Assembly (NCBI RefSeq): GCF_001659605.2
Contig: NC_035167.2
Span: forward strand, 3,286,001-3,350,000
DNA length: 64,000 nucleotides
Direction of reading: 5' to 3'
From: Manihot esculenta
Taxonomy: Eukaryota > Streptophyta > Magnoliopsida > Malpighiales > Euphorbiaceae
In this document: positions 43,310 to 55,050 of the stretch, piece after piece
Layout: the number at the start of each line of letters is the position of its first letter
Numbering within the stretch: position 1 is the first letter of the stretch
Position numbers and translations under genes: made by a program
Notes under the pieces: generated by a model
Database searches by the model: none
The model's input: the letters and a program-made list of their open reading frames with translations, nothing else
What the model was told of the DNA's origin: nothing

Positions 43310-45493
43310 TGTAATACCCGGCTAGAATCCGGCACCGGAATTCTTATTATCTGGCGGAATCCGGGGTGTAGGGATTCTATCTAAGGGTAGGAGTTATGTG
43401 TTACTAAGGGTTATGATGTGTTTAAATGTTTTAAGGTTAAGGGAAGTGAGTTTTGAGTTGAAATGACCTAAGGCAGTTGAGCCAAGTTCGGCCGCCGAAA
43501 GTAAGTTCGGCCGCCGAAAGTGTTTGGCTTCCGAAGGGAAGTTCGGCCCCCGAATGTTGCATGGTCTTGCATGTCATTGGGCAGCCGACGATGAGTTGGC
43601 CAGCCAAGCTGAGTCATGGCTTTTGACAGATGTTGGCCTCAGATTCTTGCCATGAATTAGCCACGTCTTCTATGACTCATCTGCAAGTGTTTTGAGCAGC
43701 TCATGCAGGAGTTTGCTCATTCACCAAGTTTTGAAGGGTTTGACGCAAAAAGTGAGTTTGAGAGAAAGTGAGTTTGAGAGAGTTTGAGAGTGTGAGAAGA
43801 GGTGATCCGTTTTCCCTTGTTCAGAGTGTTTAGCTTCTTGCTACAGGAGGTAAGTGATGCACTTGAACATGTGTATATGTTTCTGAGTTTATGGGGATAA
43901 AGGAAGGAGATGCATGCTTAGGGTATTAATGGTAGTTTTAAAGAATTATGCATGGTTACATGTTTATATGTATGTTTGTTTTGTTGTTTGGGGTTATTAG
44001 CTAGTTTTGGACCCCTGTGATCATATACATGAGTATATATATGTTGAGGAGGTGAAGTTTGCATGGTTTGAGAAGTTGAAGGAAAGAAGGAGATGGTTTG
44101 CCGTTGAAGCTGAGTTCTGGATGAACTCAGGTTCGGCAGCCGAAGGTTCATTCGGCCGCCGAACCTCCTGCATGGTGGCTTAGTTGCCACAGCTTGCCCC
44201 CGAGTGTTTTTGCATGTTCGGCTCTGTTTGGGGGATTCGGCCGCCGAAGGTGCCGCCGAAGGTGCTTGAGTTTCGTCTCTGGAGAGGACATTCGGCCGCC
44301 GAACCTGCCGCCGAAAGTGTTCTGTCCAGCTTTTCTTTTGCATGCTTTGCATGATTAGTTAAGTGAGTTTCAGGGGATTCTTGGGGAGTTTAATAGAGGT
44401 ATTGATAAGTTTGTTTGGTCCCTCATTTGAGTCCATCTGTATAGGTACAGACCAGAGGAACCAGAGAGAGCAGCAGTGAGTACTGCTCCAGAGTTTCAGA
44501 ACCTGCAGAGTCAGTCAGTCCAGATAGCCAGAGGTGAGTGGAACTAAACTTATGACTTTTAATTGAACCATAAACTGCTTTTAGCATAGCTCATGCATCA
44601 TGATATGCCATAGGTTGATTGCATTAGTATACACGAATATGTTGCATTGCATTGTTATTTGATGATGTGAGTAAATGCTGAATGATCCAATAGTCACAGA
44701 CAAGAAGACCAGGAGCCTTTGACTACGCCCTGGCACGTATAGCAAAGACCAGGAGCCTTTGACTACGCCCTGGCAGGTATAGCAAAGTCCAGGAGCCTTT
44801 GACTACGCCCTGGCAATGGTAAGTTCACAGGTGTTATATACACATATACATATATGACAGGAAGACCAGGTGCTCGATTCTACGCCCTGGCACAGAGTTA
44901 CTGGGACTATGTGGTGACAGGTTTACTCTTGATGTGGCTTGTCTGTGATATGGTGCATTCCATGAGATCATATTTTACTGAGATGTTTTACTATTCTACT
45001 CACTGGGCTATAGAGCTCATCCCACTCCCTTAACCCCAGTTTTGCAGGTTCAGTGTACAGTGTACAGGGACAGGCTAGCAGAGTACAAGAAAAGTCAAGA
45101 GATCTGTAATAGCTTAGAGTGGACATGTAATATTAAAGAGATGTAATAGTTGTTGCTTGACCTAGTAATGTATGTATTGTACATGATCTGTATATGTATA
45201 TGTATATATGTTTTCCTGTATGTGAAAACCAGGCTTAACAGGTATGAGTTAACCCATCTAGAGCAAGCTCTAGTCAGGGATACAGAGTACAGAGTACATG
45301 AGTACAGAGTACAGAGATAGTGCATGCATAGGTTAAGCCTTGGTTCAGAAAAGAGTTTTATTTTCACAGAAAATGTATGATCATGTATGAGTTTTACAGG
45401 TACACAGAGTATAGCAGGCTTGCTACGGGTTCTGGCGGCCTTAAGCCGACCTGAATCCTAGTGCCGGTGACGGTCCTTTTTGGGGTCGTTACA
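43310..45493 (+). repeat. 5' LTR of the chromovirus
   Basis: This is 2184 bp, TGTAATACCC...GGTCGTTACA. TTCGGCCGCCGAA-type motifs cluster at about 43485-43560 and 44130-44320. Three 40-bp tandem units start at 44707, 44747 and 44787. The minus-strand frames within it (for example 43918-44352) are not genes. Confidence 0.95.
44707..44815 (+). repeat. 40-bp tandem repeat in the 5' LTR (3 copies)
   Basis: Each unit reads GACCAGGAGCCTTTGACTAC then GCCCTGGCA and GTATAGCAAA. CCAGG and CCTGG at the two ends of each unit can pair as a hairpin. A diverged fourth unit (GACCAGGTGCTCGATTCTAC) lies at about 44863. The 3' LTR carries the same set from 52103. Confidence 0.85.
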
Positions 45494-45496
45494 GAT

Positions 45497-45508
45497 TGGT
45501 ATCAGAGC
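45497..45508 (+). other. Primer-binding site of the chromovirus
   Basis: TGGTATCAGAGC, three bases after the 5' LTR, is complementary to the initiator Met-tRNA 3' end. Confidence 0.92.
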
Positions 45509-45711
45509 CCTAGGTTCACATGATCGGACCTATAGAGACAGTGTTGGGCTCAGACAGGTTAGAAGTGGTCAAGCACAATAGGAAAGCATGTCCACTAGGA
45601 TAGGGTCTTGAGTCCTATCTGCTATGATATGTCATGAGGGTTGTATGTGTTATGATATGTGATATTGATGTGCTAAAGTGGTATGTTATATGTTGTGTTT
45701 CCAGAGTAAAG

Positions 45712-48700
45712 ATGCGAGGAACTCGTCGATCAGCTCGATTGACTGGAGTCCCACCAGAGAATGAGAGACCAGCTGCTCGTCCTCCTGCATTGCCAAGGGC
45801 AAGGTCTCAGAGATCTAGCAGGGAAGGTACGTCAATAGACCCTAGAAGGTCTGTCGACGAGAGCAGAAGAGGAACAGCTAGGGGAGAAAGATCAGAGGAA
45901 AGGAGGGAAGCTATGGAGATTGATCAGTCTAGAGATGACAGCATGGGTATAGGCAGTTTTGAGGAAGGTATGGGAGAGTCGCAGGGAGGTGCTCAGACCT
46001 CAGGTTTTGGCTATCCAGAGTATCCGATGGGAGGTATGTCGGAGTACTCGAGTTTTGTGCCATATCCTCCTTATATGCCTTATATGCCTTATCCTTACTA
46101 TCCACCATATCCTATGTATCCCTCTTCCCCTATACATCCAAGTGCAGCACACCTAGAGCCAAATGAACCAAATGAACCAGTACTACCACCAGAACCAGTA
46201 GCCCCTGTTGTTGACAGACATGAACCTAGCTCATCTGGAGGTAAAGTTCAAATGACGGAGTACTTGAAATTGGATGCTCCTAAATACAACACAGGAGATG
46301 ATCCATTTGATTACCTCAGAGCAGTTAGGATGATCACCAGTGAATTGGGAGCAGATGATAGGAGAGCCATTGAGATGGCAGGTTTCACAATAAAATGCAA
46401 GAAGGCCAGAGAATGGTTTAAGAATTATGTGGAGCCTAGAATGGACAGCATGTCATGGGGAGAGTTCGCCAATGAGTTTGCAGGGTGGGCTTTTCCTGAC
46501 AGTTCGAGGGAGATGAAAGTAATTGAATTTGAACAGTTGCGACAGACAGATGAGATGAGTGTTGATGAATTCACAGATAAGTTCCTGGATCTGCTTCAGT
46601 ACGTGGGTCAAGCCTATGATACTGATCAGAAGAAAGCAAGGAGATATACTATGAGACTGCATCCCAGGTATGCTTCCTTGATTCTTCCAGCAGAAAAGGA
46701 GAGTTTCCATACTATAGTAGACGCAGCCAGGAAAATGGAAGCTAGTGCCAATATTCAGAAACAGTCTCAGGCACAGGCTTCGGGTGCTAAGGCCCCCAGT
46801 TCAGGTTCAACAGGCGGTAAGAGATGGGATAGAGCAAGAGGAACAAAGAGTAAGTTCTGGAATAAAGTCAAGTCAGGTCTGGGAATAGGTAGTGGCTCAA
46901 GCTCTGGCACAGCTCCAGTCTGCAGACGATGCGGAAAACCACATGGAGGAGTTTGTCGGTTGGGATCTACAGCTTGTTTTCGATGTGGACAGGAAGGGCA
47001 TATTGCTCGGGATTGTCCACAGATGACTTTTGCACCATCCCAGCAGATGAGTTCAGGCAGTGTGGTACAGCCAGTTGTACGGCCAGTAGCTCCAGTCATG
47101 CCTCAGAGTAGTGGCAGAGGTAGAGGGAGAGGGGTAGCCTCTACTTCAGCAGCAGGTTCCCGAGGTGGAAATCCGGTAGCCCCAGCACGGATTTTCACAG
47201 TGACACAGGAGGAGGCTAACACGTCGAACACGGTGGTGTCAGGTAATCTCATCATTGGGTGTTCAGATGTGTATGCTTTGATGGACCCCGGTGCTTCTCA
47301 TTCCTTTATTGCTTCGAGAGCCATAGAGCGATTGGGTTTGATCAGTTCTGAGTTAGAGTATCCTCTCTGGGTCAGTGGACCTAGATGTGACCCATCAGTG
47401 GCAGTGTCAGTCTGTCGTTTCAGTCCAGTCTGCATAGAGGGTAGATGCCTTCCAGCTGACCTTGTGGTGCTAGACTTGACAGATTTTGATGTCATTCTAG
47501 GGATGGATTGGCTATCTGCATATGGTGCTACGTTGGACTGTAGAGAGAAGTTAGTGAGTCTCAGAGACCAGGATGGGTCAGAGTGTGTCTTCAGAGGAGA
47601 CAGGAGAGGTACACCCAGAGGTATGATTTCAGCCCTTCAGGCTCGTCGTTTGCTTAGGAGGGGTTGTCAGGGGTTTCTAGCTCATGTGAGAGAGCTAGAT
47701 AGTCAGGTTAGGGAACCAGCCACAGTACCAGTAGTCCGAGAGTTTCTCGATGTGTTCCCAGACGATTTACCAGGACTACCACCTGATAGGGAGATAGGGT
47801 TTGAAATTGAATTACTGCCAGGTACCAGACCTATCTCTATTCCTCCCTACAGGATGGCGCCAGCTGAGTTAACAGAGTTGAAAGAACAGTTGCAGGACTT
47901 GGTAGATAAGGGTTTCATCCGCCCTAGTACCTCACCTTGGGGTGCTCCAGTGCTCTTTGTCAGAAAGAAGGATGGATCCTTTAGACTTTGTATCGACTAC
48001 AGACAGTTGAACAAGGTCACTATCAAGAATAGGTATCCTTTACCTAGGATTGATGATCTATTTGACCAGCTAGCTGGAGCAGGTTGTTTCTCGAAAATAG
48101 ATCTAAGATCTGGGTATCATCAGTTAAGAGTCAGAGAGGCAGATGTGCCTAAGACAGCTTTCCGGACCAGATATGGGCATTATGAGTTCTTAGTGATGCC
48201 GTTCGGGTTGACTAATGCCCCTGCAGCATTTATGGATCTCATGAACAGGGTATTCAGTGAGTTTCTGGATCACTTTGTCATTGTGTTTATCGATGATATC
48301 TTAGTGTATTCCAGAGATGCAGAGGAGCATGCCCAGCATTTGAGGATCGTTTTGCAGACATTGAGAGAGCATGGTTTGTATGCCAAGTTCTCGAAGTGTG
48401 AGTTTTGGTTACGGAGCATTGCCTTCTTGGGACATGTGGTATCAGCAGAGGGTATTGAGGTAGACCCCAAGAAGATAGAGGCTGTAGCTAACTGGCCCAG
48501 ACCCACGACAGTGACTGAGATTAAAAGCTTTCTGGGACTGGCAGGTTACTACAGGAGGTTCGTTCAGAACTTCTCAAAGATAGCAGCTCCTATGACCAAA
48601 TTGACTCAGAAGAACCAGAAGTTTATCTGGTCAGACCAGTGTGAAGAGAGCTTTGAGGAGCTCAAAAGGAGATTGACAACAGCACCAGTGTTAGCTCTGC

Positions 48701-50478
48701 CTGTCAGTAATGAGGATTTCACAGTATTTTGTGATGCATCTCGAGTGGGATTGGGTTGTGTATTGATGCAGAGTGATAGAGTAATCGCTTATGCTTCGAG
48801 ACAGTTGAAGAAGCACGAGTTGAATTACCCTACCCATGACCTAGAGATGGCAGCAGTTATCTTTGCACTTAAGATGTGGCGGCATTACCTCTACGGGGTT
48901 AAATGCGAGATCTTTACTGATCACAAGAGTTTACAGTACATCTTAAGTCAGAGAGAGCTGAATTTGAGGCAGAGAAGGTGGGTTGAATTGCTCAGTGATT
49001 ATGATTGTAAGATCCAGTATCATCCGGGTAAGGCGAATGTTGTCGCAGACGCCCTAAGCCGAAAGTCACTAGGCAGTTTATCCCATATAGCAGCAGAGCG
49101 GAGACCAGTTGTGATGGAGCTTTATAAGCTCTTTGACGAGGGATTACAGCTAGAGTTGTCTGGTACAGGTGCGTTGATAGCACAGATGAGAGTGACACCT
49201 GTGTTTCTGGAGCAGATAGCTCAGAGACAGCATGAGGACCCTGAGTTGATGAAAATTGCCAGGACTGTTCAGTCAGGCAATAGTGTAGAGTTCAGAGTTG
49301 ACAGCAAAGGGATCCTTCGCTATGGGAGTCGACTTTGTGTACCAGATAGGGGCAGTGTGAAGGAAGACATTATGAGGGAAGCTCATAATGCGAGGTATAG
49401 TGTTCACCCAGGAGCCACCAAGATGTATCAGGATCTGAAAAGGGTCTATTGGTGGCCAGCCATGAAGAAAGAAGTGGCTCAGTTCGTGACAGCCTGTGAG
49501 GTTTGTCAGAGGGTGAAATTAGAGCATCAGAAACCAGCCGGAATGCTTAACCCATTACCGATTCCAGAGTGGAAATGGGAGAACATAGCCATGGATTTTG
49601 TAGTGGGTTTACCAGTAGCGTCCAACAGGATAGACTCGATATGGGTGATTGTGGACAGACTCACGAAATCTGCTCATTTTCTTCCAGTACGGAGTAACTA
49701 TGCTGTGGATAAGTTGGCACAGGTCTATCTGGATGAGATAGTGAGATTACATGGAGTTCCAGTGTCTATAGTGTCAGACAGAGGACCTCAGTTTACCTCC
49801 CGCTTTTGGCGGAGTCTGCAGAGTGCGATGGGCACGAGATTAGATTTTAGTACTGCTTTCCACCCACAGACTGATGGACAGTCAGAAAGGACCATCCAGA
49901 CCATAGAGGATATGCTTCGATTATGTGTGTTAGACTTTGGCGGTTCTTGGAGGCAGCATCTACCTTTGGTGGAGTTTGCCTACAATAACAGTCATCATGC
50001 TAGCATTGGGATGGCTCCTTATGAAGCTTTGTATGGGAGGAAGTGCAGATCCCCTGTTTGCTGGGAAGAGGTAGGAGAGAAGGCTCTTGCAGGGCCAGAA
50101 TTAGTAGCACTTACCAGTAGAATGGTGCCCATGATTAGAGAGAGAATCAGAACAGCTCAGAGTAGACAGAAAAGTTATGCAGACGTTCGTAGAAAGCAGT
50201 TAGAATTTCAAGAGGGTAATTGGGTATTGTTGAAAGTGTCTCCAATGAAAGGAGTGGTTCGTTTTGGGAAGAAAGGTAAATTAGCTCCACGGTACATTGG
50301 ACCCTTTGAGGTGTTGCAGAGGATCGGAAATGTGTCGTATAAGCTGGATTTACCTGCTTCTATGGAGAGGATTCACCCGGTATTTCATGTTTCTATGCTA
50401 CGACAGTTTGTGTCAGATCCGAATCAGGTTCTGAGTGAGCCTGAGGTGGAGATTCATACAGATCTCACCTATATATAG
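45712..50478 (+). CDS. gag-pol: Chromovirus gag-pol polyprotein
   Basis: A single frame of 1588 codons. The ATG at 45712 ([15 protein letters not shown]) is chosen because the related element has the same start, and a TTTCCAG sequence sits just before it; the open frame extends 26 codons further upstream. In order: an Arg-rich N-terminus; a Tyr/Pro-rich stretch (about residues 110-150); the gag capsid domain (about 185-340); zinc knuckle [16 protein letters not shown] (about 420); aspartic protease [10 protein letters not shown] (about 523); RT with FIDDILVYS (about 860); RNase H ([10 protein letters not shown], about 1005); integrase zinc finger [10 protein letters not shown]...CEVC; core D (AMDFV), D (VSDRG), E (GQSE); and a GPY/F-type module ([12 protein letters not shown]). 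All catalytic residues I checked are present. The frame stops at TAG 50476-50478, just before the chromodomain. No frameshift separates gag from pol. Confidence 0.95.
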   Translation: MRGTRRSARLTGVPPENERPAARPPALPRARSQRSSREGTSIDPRRSVDESRRGTARGERSEERREAMEIDQSRDDSMGIGSFEEGMGESQGGAQTSGFGYPEYPMGGMSEYSSFVPYPPYMPYMPYPYYPPYPMYPSSPIHPSAAHLEPNEPNEPVLPPEPVAPVVDRHEPSSSGGKVQMTEYLKLDAPKYNTGDDPFDYLRAVRMITSELGADDRRAIEMAGFTIKCKKAREWFKNYVEPRMDSMSWGEFANEFAGWAFPDSSREMKVIEFEQLRQTDEMSVDEFTDKFLDLLQYVGQAYDTDQKKARRYTMRLHPRYASLILPAEKESFHTIVDAARKMEASANIQKQSQAQASGAKAPSSGSTGGKRWDRARGTKSKFWNKVKSGLGIGSGSSSGTAPVCRRCGKPHGGVCRLGSTACFRCGQEGHIARDCPQMTFAPSQQMSSGSVVQPVVRPVAPVMPQSSGRGRGRGVASTSAAGSRGGNPVAPARIFTVTQEEANTSNTVVSGNLIIGCSDVYALMDPGASHSFIASRAIERLGLISSELEYPLWVSGPRCDPSVAVSVCRFSPVCIEGRCLPADLVVLDLTDFDVILGMDWLSAYGATLDCREKLVSLRDQDGSECVFRGDRRGTPRGMISALQARRLLRRGCQGFLAHVRELDSQVREPATVPVVREFLDVFPDDLPGLPPDREIGFEIELLPGTRPISIPPYRMAPAELTELKEQLQDLVDKGFIRPSTSPWGAPVLFVRKKDGSFRLCIDYRQLNKVTIKNRYPLPRIDDLFDQLAGAGCFSKIDLRSGYHQLRVREADVPKTAFRTRYGHYEFLVMPFGLTNAPAAFMDLMNRVFSEFLDHFVIVFIDDILVYSRDAEEHAQHLRIVLQTLREHGLYAKFSKCEFWLRSIAFLGHVVSAEGIEVDPKKIEAVANWPRPTTVTEIKSFLGLAGYYRRFVQNFSKIAAPMTKLTQKNQKFIWSDQCEESFEELKRRLTTAPVLALPVSNEDFTVFCDASRVGLGCVLMQSDRVIAYASRQLKKHELNYPTHDLEMAAVIFALKMWRHYLYGVKCEIFTDHKSLQYILSQRELNLRQRRWVELLSDYDCKIQYHPGKANVVADALSRKSLGSLSHIAAERRPVVMELYKLFDEGLQLELSGTGALIAQMRVTPVFLEQIAQRQHEDPELMKIARTVQSGNSVEFRVDSKGILRYGSRLCVPDRGSVKEDIMREAHNARYSVHPGATKMYQDLKRVYWWPAMKKEVAQFVTACEVCQRVKLEHQKPAGMLNPLPIPEWKWENIAMDFVVGLPVASNRIDSIWVIVDRLTKSAHFLPVRSNYAVDKLAQVYLDEIVRLHGVPVSIVSDRGPQFTSRFWRSLQSAMGTRLDFSTAFHPQTDGQSERTIQTIEDMLRLCVLDFGGSWRQHLPLVEFAYNNSHHASIGMAPYEALYGRKCRSPVCWEEVGEKALAGPELVALTSRMVPMIRERIRTAQSRQKSYADVRRKQLEFQEGNWVLLKVSPMKGVVRFGKKGKLAPRYIGPFEVLQRIGNVSYKLDLPASMERIHPVFHVSMLRQFVSDPNQVLSEPEVEIHTDLTYI

Positions 50479-50628
50479 CAGCCAGTGCGGATTCTGGACA
50501 CGCAGATCAGACAGCTAAGGAACAAGGAGATTCCGATGGTGAAAGTTTTATGGAACCACCATAATCTAGAAGAGTGCACATGGGAGACGCGGGAGTCTAT
50601 ACTCCAGCAGTATCCATATTTGTTTTGA
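50479..50628 (+). pseudogene. Chromodomain segment cut off by in-frame TAG
   Basis: The same reading frame continues for 49 codons after the TAG to a TGA at 50626-50628. It starts QPVRILDTQIRQLRNKEIP, then VKVLWNHH and EECTWETRESI, and ends YPYLF. This is the usual C-terminal chromodomain of Tekay/Del chromoviruses, thought to guide integration to heterochromatin through methylated histone H3. The upstream DLTYI and downstream QPVRIL are contiguous in relatives, so one substitution (for example GAG to TAG) explains the break. Readthrough of the stop is possible but unproven. Confidence 0.88.
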
Positions 50629-50670
50629 GGTTAGTTTCCTCCTTGTGTTTTATTTTTGTATGTTTTAGGA

Positions 50671-50705
50671 ACATCCGAGGACGAATGTTCTTAAGGAGGG
50701 GAGAA
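50671..50705 (+). other. Hairpin and polypurine tract before 3' LTR
   Basis: ACATCCGAGGACGAATGT (50671-50688) forms an imperfect inverted repeat. It is followed by AAGGAGGGGAGAA (50693-50705), the polypurine primer for plus-strand synthesis, directly abutting the LTR. The three-LTR element has the same arrangement with a perfect 7-bp stem at 19941-19958. Confidence 0.8.
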
Positions 50706-52889
50706 TGTAATACCCGGCTAGAATCCGGCACCGGAATTCTTATTATCTGGCGGAATCCGGGGTGTAGGGATTCTATCTAAGGGTAGGAGTTATGTGTTAC
50801 TAAGGGTTATGATGTGTTTAAATGTTTTAAGGTTAAGGGAAGTGAGTTTTGAGTTGAAATGACCTAAGGCAGTTGAGCCAAGTTCGGCCGCCGAAAGTAA
50901 GTTCGGCCGCCGAAAGTGTTTGGCTTCCGAAGGGAAGTTCGGCCCCCGAATGTTGCATGGTCTTGCATGTCATAGGGCAGCCGACGATGAGTTGGCCAGC
51001 CAAGCTGAGTCATGGCTTTTGACAGATGTTGGCCTCAGATTCTTGCCATGAATTAGCCACGTCTTCTATGACTCATCTGCAAGTGTTTTGAGCAGCTCAT
51101 GCAGGAGTTTGCTCATTCACCAAGTTTTGAAGGGTTTGACGCAAAAAGTGAGTTTGAGAGAAAGTGAGTTTGAGAGAGTTTGAGAGTGTGAGAAGAGGTG
51201 ATCTGTTTTCCCTTGTTCAGAGTGTTTAGCTTCTTGCTACAGGAGGTAAGTGATGCACTTGAACATGTGTATATGTTTCTGAGTTTATGGGGATAAAGGA
51301 AGGAGATGCATGCTTAGGGTATTAATGGTAGTTTTAAAGAATTATGCATGGTTACATGTTTATATGTATGTTTGTTTTGTTGTTTGGGGTTATTAGCTAG
51401 TTTTGGACCCCTGTGATCATATACATGAGTATATATATGTTGAGGAGGTGAAGTTTGCATGGTTTGAGAAGTTGAAGGAAAGAAGGAGATGGTTTGCCGT
51501 TGAAGCTGAGTTCTGGATGAACTCAGGTTCGGCAGCCGAAGGTTCATTCGGCCGCCGAACCTCCTGCATGGTGGCTTAGTTGCCACAGCTTGCCCCCGAG
51601 TGTTTTTGCATGTTCGGCTCTGTTTGGGGGATTCGGCCGCCGAAGGTGCCGCCGAAGGTGCTTGAGTTTCGTCTCTGGAGAGGACATTCGGCCGCCGAAC
51701 CTGCCGCCGAAAGTGTTCTGTCCAGCTTTTCTTTTGCATGCTTTGCATGATTAGTTAAGTGAGTTTCAGGGGATTCTTGGGGAGTTTAATAGAGGTATTG
51801 ATAAGTTTGTTTGGTCCCTCATTTGAGTCCATCTGTATAGGTACAGACCAGAGGAACCAGAGAGAGCAGCAGTGAGTACTGCTCCAGAGTTTCAGAACCT
51901 GCAGAGTCAGTTAGTCCAGATAGCCAGAGGTGAGTGGAACTAAACTTATGACTTTTAATTGAACCATAAACTGCTTTTAGCATAGCTCATGCATCATGAT
52001 ATGCCATAGGTTGATTGCATTAGTATACACGAATATGTTGCATTGCATTGTTATTTGATGATGTGAGTAAATGCTGAATGATCCAATAGTCACAGACAGG
52101 AAGACCAGGAGCCTTTGACTACGCCCTGGCACATATAGCAAAGACCAGGAGCCTTTGACTACGCCCTGGCAGGTATAGCAAAGTCCAGGAGCCTTTGACT
52201 ACGCCCTGGCAATGGTAAGTTCACAGGTGTTATATACACATATACATATATGACAGGAAGACCAGGTGCTCGATTCTACGCCCTGGCACAGAGTTACTGG
52301 GACTATGTGGTGACAGGTTTACTCTTGATGTGGCTTGTCTGTGATATGGTGCATTCCATGAGATCATATTTTACTGAGATGTTTTACTATTCTACTCACT
52401 GGGCTATAGAGCTCATCCCACTCCCTTAACCCCAGTTTTGCAGGTTCAGTGTACAGTGTACAGGGACAGGCTAGCAGAGTACAAGAAAAGTCAAGAGATC
52501 TGTAATAGCTTAGAGTGGACATGTAATATTAAAGAGATGTAATAGTTGTTGCTTGACCTAGTAATGTATGTATTGTACATGATCTGTATATGTATATGTA
52601 TATATGTTTTCCTGTATGTGAAAACCAGGCTTAACAGGTATGAGTTAACCCATCTAGAGCAAGCTCTAGTCAGGGATACAGAGTACAGAGTACATGAGTA
52701 CAGAGTACAGAGATAGTGCATGCATAGGTTAAGCCTTGGTTCAGAAAAGAGTTTTATTTTCACAGAAAATGTATGATCATGTATGAGTTTTACAGGTACA
52801 CAGAGTATAGCAGGCTTGCTACGGGTTCTGGCGGCCTTAAGCCGACCTGAATCCTAGTGCCGGTGACGGTCCTTTTTGGGGTCGTTACA
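50706..52889 (+). repeat. 3' LTR of the chromovirus
   Basis: This is 2184 bp. Differences from the 5' LTR seen by eye are at CATGTCAT(T/A)GGGC, GTGATC(C/T)G, GTCAGT(C/T)AGTCC, CAGACA(A/G)G and GGCAC(G/A)TATAG. Confidence 0.95.
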
Positions 52890-55050
52890 ATCACTATCCA
52901 TTATTGTCCATTTACAAATTAATGGATTCGACCTCAGGACATGCGATGGTCTCCTTCCTTGATGCCATTTCAGGATGCCATCAAATCATGATGGATACCA
53001 AGGATGCAGAAAAGACTGCGTTCATAATAGATGAAGGAGCTTACTGTTTGTTACAAAGTAATACCTTTCGATTTGAAAAATGCAAGGGCAACATACCAAA
53101 GGCTGGTGTCAGGAATCTTCAAAGAAATGGTGGGATCAATACTGGAGGTGTATATGGATGACATGATGGTGAAGAGTCGATCCTTGGAGGACCACTTAAA
53201 AGATATCCAAAAAGTTTTTGATGTCCTAGACAAGGCAGGTATGAAGTTAAATCTTGAAAAATGTACCTTTAGAGTAACAGATGGGAAGTTCCTCGGATAT
53301 AAAATCTCGGAAATAGGTATAGAGGCGAACCCTAAAAAGATCAACACCATCCAAAACATGGAAGCACCCAAAACCATTAATAAGGTAGAAAGGCTGAATG
53401 GGCGGCTCACTACCCTAGGTCACTTCATATAATGCTCGCCCAGAAGGTGCCTCCCATTCTTCAAGGCTTTGAAAGGTAAAGGCAAGTTTGAATGGGGAGA
53501 AGAGTGTGCAAAGGCATTTAAAAGTCTAAAAACCTTCCTATCATCACCTCTGCTGCTAAGCCTGCCCGTTGAAGGAGAAGTCTTGTTTCTATACTTGTCT
53601 GTGACAAAAGAAACAGTTTGATCAGTGCTTGTTCATGAAAACAATGGGGAGCAAAGTTCAGTGTACTATGCCAGCTAAGTATTGAAGGGGCAGAGTTGAA
53701 CTACTCTCCTTTCAAAAAGTTAGCGTTTGCAGTTTTAATGTCAGCCACAATGCTATGACCGTATTTCGAGTCACATACCATAAAAGTCAGAATTGATTAC
53801 GCTTTGCGGAAGGTCCTACACAGGTCAGAGTTGTCAGGGTAGTTATCCATCTGGGCGATAATACCGTCAGCCTACCATATCTTATATGTCTCAAGGAAGG
53901 CGATGAAAGCCCAGGTGCTCATCGACTTTGTAGCAGAGATGACTCCACTGCTCGAACCTTCAAGGTCCTCGGAGGAGGACACAGAAGAATGGAACGTCTG
54001 GGCAGACGAAGCTTGCAGAGCAGGGAATTCAGGAATCAGGATCCTGTTACAATCTTAAATAGGGATAAAGCTTCGATACGCGGCCAAACTCATCTTCAAT
54101 GCCACTAATAATGTAGTTGAATAAGAGGCTGTCATAATGGCCCTAAAAACCATCAAAGAGTTAGGTATACAAAAATTTATTGTTTTTAGTGACTCACAAT
54201 TGGTTGTTAATCAATGCCAGGGACAATTCAGAGTCCAAGAATCAAACCTTACTAAATATGAGGAGAAGGTTCGGTCCCTGATGAACATGATCAAAGATGG
54301 GAAGGGCAACTGTGAACTTTGCCAGGTAGCCAGAGGCAACAACGAAGAGGCGGATCTTCTGGCCAAGATGGCAGCGGCGGAGGAACAACACTTGACCCAA
54401 CTATTTCAATTCAAGGAATTGAAAACTCTAGCAAAGGCAGAAGAAGATTCCTTCCCTATAGAAGAAAGGTAATCATAGATGATGCCAGTATATAAATTTT
54501 TGACACAAGATGACCTCCCAACCGATGAATTATCAGCCAAACAGGTAATAAGGAAGTCTTCTAAATATGCACTAATTGATGATTGGTTGTACAGGAGGTC
54601 CGCGACACGTCCATGATTGTAGTGTGTTACCAAAGAGGAAGGCTAGGAAATCTTAAGAGACATCCATGAAGGTGATTGTGGGAGCCACAAAGGAGCCTGA
54701 ATAATCATTCGAAAAGCATTTAGACAAGGATATTACTGGCCAATGATAATGAAAGACGCGAAGCAGTTTATCTAGAGGTGTCAAAGATGCCAAGTACATG
54801 CAAACATTCCAAGGACCCTAAGAGAAATGCAAGCGGCCATTGGAAGTCCCTGACCTTTCTTTCAGTGGGGGATAGACATCATTAGCCCATTCCCTAAGGC
54901 AATCGGGTCAAGAAAGTTCATAATCATGATGGTAGATCATTTCAACAAATAGGCAGAGGCTGAGGTGATATAGTCTATCACCACCCAAGAAGCGATTTTC
55001 TTCGTCAACATAAACATATTCACCCAATTAGAAATACCGAAGATAGTAAT
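52890..55050 (+). pseudogene. RT, RNase H, second RNase H and integrase start of the old Tat-like element
   Basis: RT resumes (LLSIYKLMDSTSGHAMVSFLD) with VYMDDMMVKS at about 53145-53175 and LGYKISEIGI. A degraded RNase H follows, then the archaeal-type second RNase H (54137-54472: FVFSDSQLVVNQ-like, NNEEADLLAKMA). Next come the integrase zinc region (GYYWPMIMKDAKQF, RCQRCQ) and core start (WGIDIISPFP). Stops interrupt throughout. Most are readable as TGG to TAG/TGA or CGA/CAA to TGA/TAA, for example near 54696, 54852 and 54949. The integrase core is cut by the TRIM insertion at KIVI. Confidence 0.85.

Larger units (their letters stand above)
43310..52889 (+). mobile_element. Young Tekay/Del-like chromovirus, nearly intact
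   Basis: Two 2184-bp LTRs are flanked by ATCAC (43305-43309 and 52890-52894). The total is 9580 bp. The primer-binding site is at 45497-45508, gag-pol spans 45712-50478, a chromodomain segment spans 50479-50628, and a polypurine tract ends at 50705. By eye the LTRs differ at five of 2184 positions, so insertion was very recent. LTR starts (TGTAATACCCGGCTAGAATCC) and the gag N-terminus show kinship with the three-LTR element at 15257-25047. Its one obvious flaw is a TAG before the chromodomain. Confidence 0.95.

Noticed and set aside
43918..52763. 144- and 90-residue minus-strand frames present twice
   Set aside because: They are the complement of the two chromovirus LTRs.
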